This document shows, piece by piece, positions 58,792 to 64,000 of a stretch of 64,000 nucleotides of DNA (its first letter is position 1; each line of letters opens with the position of its first letter). A program made the position numbers and the translations under genes. Under the pieces are notes generated by a model. The model saw only the letters and a program-made list of their open reading frames with translations. It made no database searches and was not told where the DNA came from. The DNA comes from Tachypleus tridentatus (lineage: Eukaryota > Arthropoda > Merostomata > Xiphosura > Limulidae), in NCBI RefSeq assembly GCF_004210375.1, contig NC_134834.1, forward strand, positions 140,773,009 to 140,837,008. Direction: 5' to 3'.

Positions 58792-61700
58792 AATAAAATA
58801 TTATTTATCATTTTCAGTAACAAGTTATAGTAACTAATATTTACTTGTGTCTTATTTAATACATAAATATAAAAGTAGCAAGAACATTTGTTTCAGAGTC
58901 ACCTGCAAATCTTGTACTGGTTATTAGTTTATGCACAAAGTACTTGAGATTGGTCAAGGAGCTATGAAGAATATTTGTAACATTATGCACAAACCATATA
59001 TTTATTCATTTTCAAGGTGAAACTATTTCAGAAATCTTCTTATAAACCTTTTCCAACAATTAATTTAGGGAATTCCATAGAATTAGTTCCCAGCCACAAA
59101 AGCGTGTGAATGTGAGGATATAAAAAAAAATATTTATAGGATTTATATATGCATTTTTGAAATAAAAACTCATGAATTACTACACTGGTACTACAACATG
59201 TCACTGTAAATTAAGTTCTATTTGGTTCTTTAAAAAATATCATTTCTGCTCATCATATTGCCTTCATCATAGTGGTTAAAACAACTTTATTCATTTAAGT
59301 GCTTTAGGAAGACCTACAGGACTACGTAGTTCAAAATGAGTGCTTTTAATTGGTTATAAATACATACTTAAGGGAAGTGAATATAAGTGAAGTGTTTTCA
59401 AACAATGAGATGGATAGAGCCACTGTGGTGGACTCACTAAATATGATGATATTTCAGTGAGTATAGAAGGTAGGAGTTTCTTATTCAGTTTTTATATTCT
59501 AGCTTGGTAATTTGAGTATCTAATTCTTTGAAAACTGTAAATTTTGTATTGTAGGCATCATTGTAGCCTGAGCAAAAGCAGATGATGTGTCAAGTAATAC
59601 AAAAAATTATATAGTAATGTTTTCGAACTAAAATTAAATAATGAATTTATTCTAAAACTTGAATTACAAATTATAATTTGATTCCAAACTTATTAGCATT
59701 CTAAAAATAGTAATTTAATAAAATTTTTAATGTAAATCTACAAAATGTGATGATGTGCTTTGATCCCTATCTGTATGAAAATAAATAATATACACAACAT
59801 CCTTATAAAAGGTAAGTTCATTTTCTTCTATTTATATGATCCTGCTAAATGCCTGATGCTACATTCTAGGCTATATTTCCTAGAATTGCTCCATCCAACC
59901 TGTGCCTTCTTTGAACTATTAAGGAAAAAAAAACCTGGCACAATTTAAGTGGCTGCCTATTTCTTTGGATTGCACATGTCAGTTTTTTTCTTTTTAATAG
60001 GGTATTGTGGTCACCACTTGCATATTTTCTAATGAAGGACCTTTCCAACAGGCATTTAATGGGAATTTTGGCACTTCCCCATGTACTTTCAATATGATTC
60101 TCCCTTTCTTCAAGTAGGACACTGGAGACCCTTGCTACTTATCAGTTCCTAACTGTTGGGGTGGTAGACCTTGTAGAGTGATTGTGTACAGCATGATACA
60201 GTGAGAAGTAAATCAGTAGTGTTGCTTCTCAAACAGCTAGTGTGCTCAACTGTAGCAGGACAGGTCTGTCACCCCAATTTCTGGCCTGTCCAGTTGAGTG
60301 AGGTCAGACATACTGGATAGTCTGAACTTGCTGTAATCACACTTTCTTGGCATGCTTGTGTGCTAGAGCTCAACTGGTCATGCAAAAATTCTGTTGAATT
60401 CCACTCATCCCTGTGACACACACACAAGTATCTTTTAAGTACAAGAAAGGAATCAATGGAACCACAAAAGGAAGATAACTTTGAAATAATCGGAGTGATA
60501 AGGTTTGTTATTTTATCTTTATGCTTGTCTGGACGAGTCATTCAAGATTTATTGAAATTTTGATTCACTTCATAAAGACATTTCAATTTTAGTGGCTTTA
60601 GTTTTACTCAGCAAATACTGTAAAATTGTCATTCTTAGTGTTCAGACATTTTAAAGGTAGTTTTTGAATGAGAAATTGTTTTGACTGCTGTTTTGTTTCA
60701 TCACAGTCTGTACTTTTAAATACTACCATACATAATAATTTATTTGTATTTATATATGGTTATGAGAGAGCCAAAAATATTTCTTTGGTACCTGAATCAA
60801 AATGTTGTGGCATTGAAACATTAAAATTCCTCTATATGTTAACTAACTTTTAGGAAAATGTTATATTTTCTTTTTATGTCCTTTCAAGAAATGTGAAATT
60901 TGCTAAAACACACAACTTTGCAGTACTAATTTTGTTCAGTTTTAGTTACTCACAGTGTTATCTAGGGAATTGTAAATATCAAACTTGTTTACATTTTAAC
61001 TCGCTTGATAAATAAGATAATTTACTATCTGCCCTCTCAGAAGTACTAGTTTGGGTGCCAGTTTTGATTTCATTCTTTTAAGTCATTGGATTAGTTCTTT
61101 TTTAGCTACACATTTTTTTTTTTTACATCTAAAGTGTTTTTGATTACACTTAAAATTTGAATCTATTACCTTTTTGATTCATTGATGTATCAGTAAATTT
61201 GTTAAAAACCTTAGAAGACCCCTATCTTACTATGATTTTTCAAGATTATTTGTCAATCCACTTTGCATGTCTGATAGACATTGTTATAACTCACAAAAAG
61301 AACAGGTTCTCATCAGCATAAGTCTTGAGAGTTATTTATCTTCTGTTAACCATTAGTTAGGGGAATTGTTTGGTTGGTTGTGGTTATATTTTATTGTTCA
61401 AAGCACTGAAGGAATTTTCTAAACTTATTAATAGTTTACTTCAGAAATTAGATGAACTAAACTAGTTTTGGAATATTTCATTATAATGATTGATAAACAT
61501 TTTATGTTCTAAAGTGCTCATTAGATAGTTGTATGAATTATTCTTTTGGATGCTTAAATTTGTGAGCCTTAATAATGCTTATGGAAGAATATCTGAAGTT
61601 TTTATTCGAGTGTAATGAGGATTTAGGTAGCAGTAAGTACTACAAGTCCTTGTTTTTATTTATTATATATTTTATTTATGAATATACATTTTGCAACAAA

Positions 61701-62310
61701 AGTAATCAAAATCTTATCAACTTTTGCACATGTAACATAAAACCTCATATTAGTTCTACTGTGACTTACTGTTTTTCTCATAACAGTTATTATTTCCCAG
61801 ATACAAACAACAGCAAAAAAAACACGTAAAACTAAAAGGAATGAGGTGTGAAAAGATGAACAAAGCAGTTGAAACTGGAATTTTCTCATTACTGTTGTCA
61901 ATGCAGAGGGAAAAAGTCATTATTCATTGTATTTTAAAGTTTTATTTCACCATATATTGATTATTTTGCTAAAGTTAATGCTAGACTGTAGGAACTAAGA
62001 GGTGTAATGAAGTTTACCAAAAAAAAGCATTGTCATTAGTTCAGGAGGTTCCAGATGCTGTTTGAAACTCCAAGATGAAAAGTTTTTTTTACTGTTCTCA
62101 GCATGAATAATCACAAATTCCTGAAGACTGACTCATTTAAGGCTTTGTAAATTCATGAATAAATCTTTAGTAAAATGTGTTATTAAAAAAAATTGGATTT
62201 ATTTGCATACAATGTAGTTTTAATTGAAGCTACATATCATCAGATGGAAAATGCAATCACGAAATCAAAAGGCAAATAGGTATAGCAATTGAAAATATAA
62301 ACACAACTGA
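58792..62310 (+). other. First coding-region intron of the Tudor gene, 5' part
   Basis: AT-rich, with stops in all frames. No Tudor-like block was found here on the plus strand. A 90-codon minus-strand frame at 60541-60269 resembles nothing known. Confidence 0.5.
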
Positions 62311-62329
62311 CAGTTCTACAATGCTGTGT

Positions 62330-62600
62330 TCATTCAGTCCCTCTCTGTGGTTCTGAATGTTGGACAGTATCACCAGCAATGAAGAAATGCATCTATGCAT
62401 TAGAAATGTGGTTTTAAAGAGAAATGCTTAAAATATCATGGAACACACCAGTAATGAAATCATTCTAAAGTGGGCCAAGACAAAAGAAATGTTGTGGAAA
62501 AACATATATAGACAACAGAGTTTTTAAGAGACATCATGAGAAAAGGAGAGATTGAAAACATCATGACATGAAAAATGGTAGGTGTGATAATTCCTATTTA
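62330..62600 (+). pseudogene. LINE reverse-transcriptase C-terminal fragment (RTE/Jockey-like)
   Basis: The plus strand near 62340-62440 reads PLCGSECWTVSPAMKKCIYA, then LEMWF, a stop, and REMLKISWN. This is the conserved post-RT block (YGSExWT...EMWCxRRMLxISW) found in many LINE ORF2 proteins. It lies in the Tudor gene intron and is non-functional. Confidence 0.8.
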
Positions 62601-62609
62601 ACTTTTTTA

Positions 62610-63975
62610 TTACAATTTGTACAACAATAAAGACAAGAGTAGCTTTTCAACATGAAAATTCAAGGTGCTGGATAAACAGTGCTCCTGAGCAAAAACTTTT
62701 TAAGGTGATAGGGAATTGAAAGAGGTTGATATTAGAGATAGTGTTGAATTGACAAATGGAATATGCTATCAGAGTTTTCTGTTAAAATGTTATAGTTATT
62801 GGAGTTTTCTGTTAAAATGTTAAACACTATGCCATTTTCTTACTAAATCTTACTTTGTATCATTTTAACCCCCCTTCCCTTCCAATTTCATTACATTTTT
62901 CAACAAGTATTAGGAAGAAAAGTTATTGCTAAATAAAAAAGCCATATAGGGCTGATTACCAAACTTGAAAAGAAAACCAAACAAGACAGGGATGGAAGTG
63001 GACATATCACTTGATCCAGCTAAATTATCACATAAAACTGAGTCATCTCTGCTTCATATGGAGACTAAAATTTCTGCTTTATAGGCCTTCATCCCATTTA
63101 CATTTTTTTTAATATAAGGTGGTGTACATGAACTACTGAGAATAACAATAAAAAGGAAGGCTGAGATTGTGAAGACCATTTAGCTCTGTCAAATGAAGAT
63201 AAAATTATTATTACTGCTACAACTAGGATGCTAGTCTTATTGAAAAAAGATGATGATGAACAAAGATTAGATATCTTGGTTGTGGCTATTTGGTTTTTTG
63301 ACTTTGGGACACCATGAATAGCTGAAAAGCAGTGTATACACTGACAAAAGTGCAACTATGCCAAGTAGCTCTTCATACCTAGCTTATGATGACCTGTAGA
63401 GAAGAAAATTCAGATGGCTTTTGTATTGCTAAGGGTATTTGTGATATCCTTTCACAGAGAGTGCTAGTGCACCTTTCAGTTATTTTAGATAATTTTGTTT
63501 ATACTAGTTTCTGACCTTGTTGAACCCAAAAAATATGTAAATTGTTGAGTGTTGTATTAAAACAGTTTTGGATATGTAAATCTAGAACTTGTATGACAAC
63601 CACAGCCCTGATAAAGTTGCAGTGGAATAGAATGCATCAAAACTACATTTTGACATTGTTTAGTTTTACATAAGTAATATAATGTTACCAAAAATTAATT
63701 GCTTTTGTGAAGAATATATTAAAATCCCTTTCTTACACAAAATGTTTATACTCTTACATTATAAAAATGTTATCATTTTGGAAGATATTTAGAGGTTATT
63801 CAATGAGGTTGAAGCTCTAGATTGCAAAACCCTAGTACCAAATGTGTTGTGTGATAGAAAAACATTTATGTTTGATAAATGAGTTATTTAAAGTAAGAAA
63901 TTTTATTGCATTTACAATAGTATAATTATTATATTATAAATTATTTTGATATGGTTAGTCAAAATTTATATTTGT
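62610..63975 (+). other. Tudor gene intron, 3' part
   Basis: AT-rich, no genes recognised. A short duplication GAGTTTTCTGTTAAAATGTT occurs at about 62772 and 62802. Confidence 0.5.
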
Positions 63976-64000
63976 ATTGTTTCTTTTTTGTTTTCAGAAA
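63976..64000 (+). other. Splice acceptor and first bases of the next exon (window edge)
   Basis: A long T-rich tract followed by TTTTCAG ends at 63997, and the window stops three bases later (AAA). It is the best acceptor seen downstream of the Tudor exon and is compatible with its phase 1 exit. The exon itself lies outside the window. Confidence 0.5.

Noticed and set aside
1..64000. CRISPR arrays, operons, ribosome binding sites, bacterial insertion sequences
   Set aside because: The window is eukaryotic: spliced genes, SINEs, LINEs and intron-rich layout. No regular spacer arrays were seen.

Overview
This window looks like nuclear DNA of an arthropod, most probably a horseshoe crab (Xiphosura). 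The DNA is strongly AT-rich. Genes are split by multi-kilobase introns full of decayed transposons. It also carries several copies of a tRNA-headed SINE whose head begins GCCCRGCATGGCCAGGTGG and whose tail ends in GTAGCTTTGTGC, a repeat I associate from memory with horseshoe crabs. The species call is inference; no mitochondrial or rRNA marker is present.

Two host genes are supported. (1) On the minus strand, from about 47.7 kb down to 15.0 kb, seven exons with matching splice phases encode an orthologue of the vertebrate TPR-like protein C8orf76. They cover the start codon and 372 codons; the terminal exon is not certain, and a short candidate lies at 5430-5471. (2) On the plus strand, a 2.34-kb first coding exon (56445-58785) encodes four extended Tudor modules, as in germline TDRD6/TDRD15/Tudor-type proteins of the piRNA pathway. 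Its open frame runs only a few codons past a good splice donor, and an acceptor sits at the very end of the window (63998), so the protein almost certainly continues beyond it.

The remaining DNA is mostly transposon remains, none intact. In order: a hAT-related transposase with a DGPNVNK motif (1-1.5 kb, -); a KIAA1586-like hAT transposase (7.5-8.8 kb, +); a CR1/Jockey-like LINE (19.0-22.1 kb, -) split by a Tc1 element (20.1-21.2 kb, -); Ty3/Gypsy integrase remains (23.8-24.9 kb, -); a piggyBac with its cysteine-rich tail and 3' TTAA end (27.8-29.4 kb, +); a possible second Tc1-like piece (35.2-35.8 kb, -); Ty3/Gypsy reverse transcriptase/RNase H (43.5-44.6 kb, -); a Penelope-like RT (45.5-46.2 kb, +); a Polinton-type integrase with chromodomain (49.4-50.4 kb, +); a second LINE piece (54.9-55.3 kb, -); and another LINE 3' piece (62.3-62.6 kb, +). 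Two SINE families, several foldback repeats, a 37-bp tandem repeat and a long (TG)n microsatellite complete the picture.

The two host genes have no visible functional link. The Tudor protein belongs to the machinery that silences elements like those that fill this window, but that is family knowledge and not something the sequence proves. Large parts (about 29.4-35 kb, 36-43 kb and 59-62 kb) hold nothing I can name.
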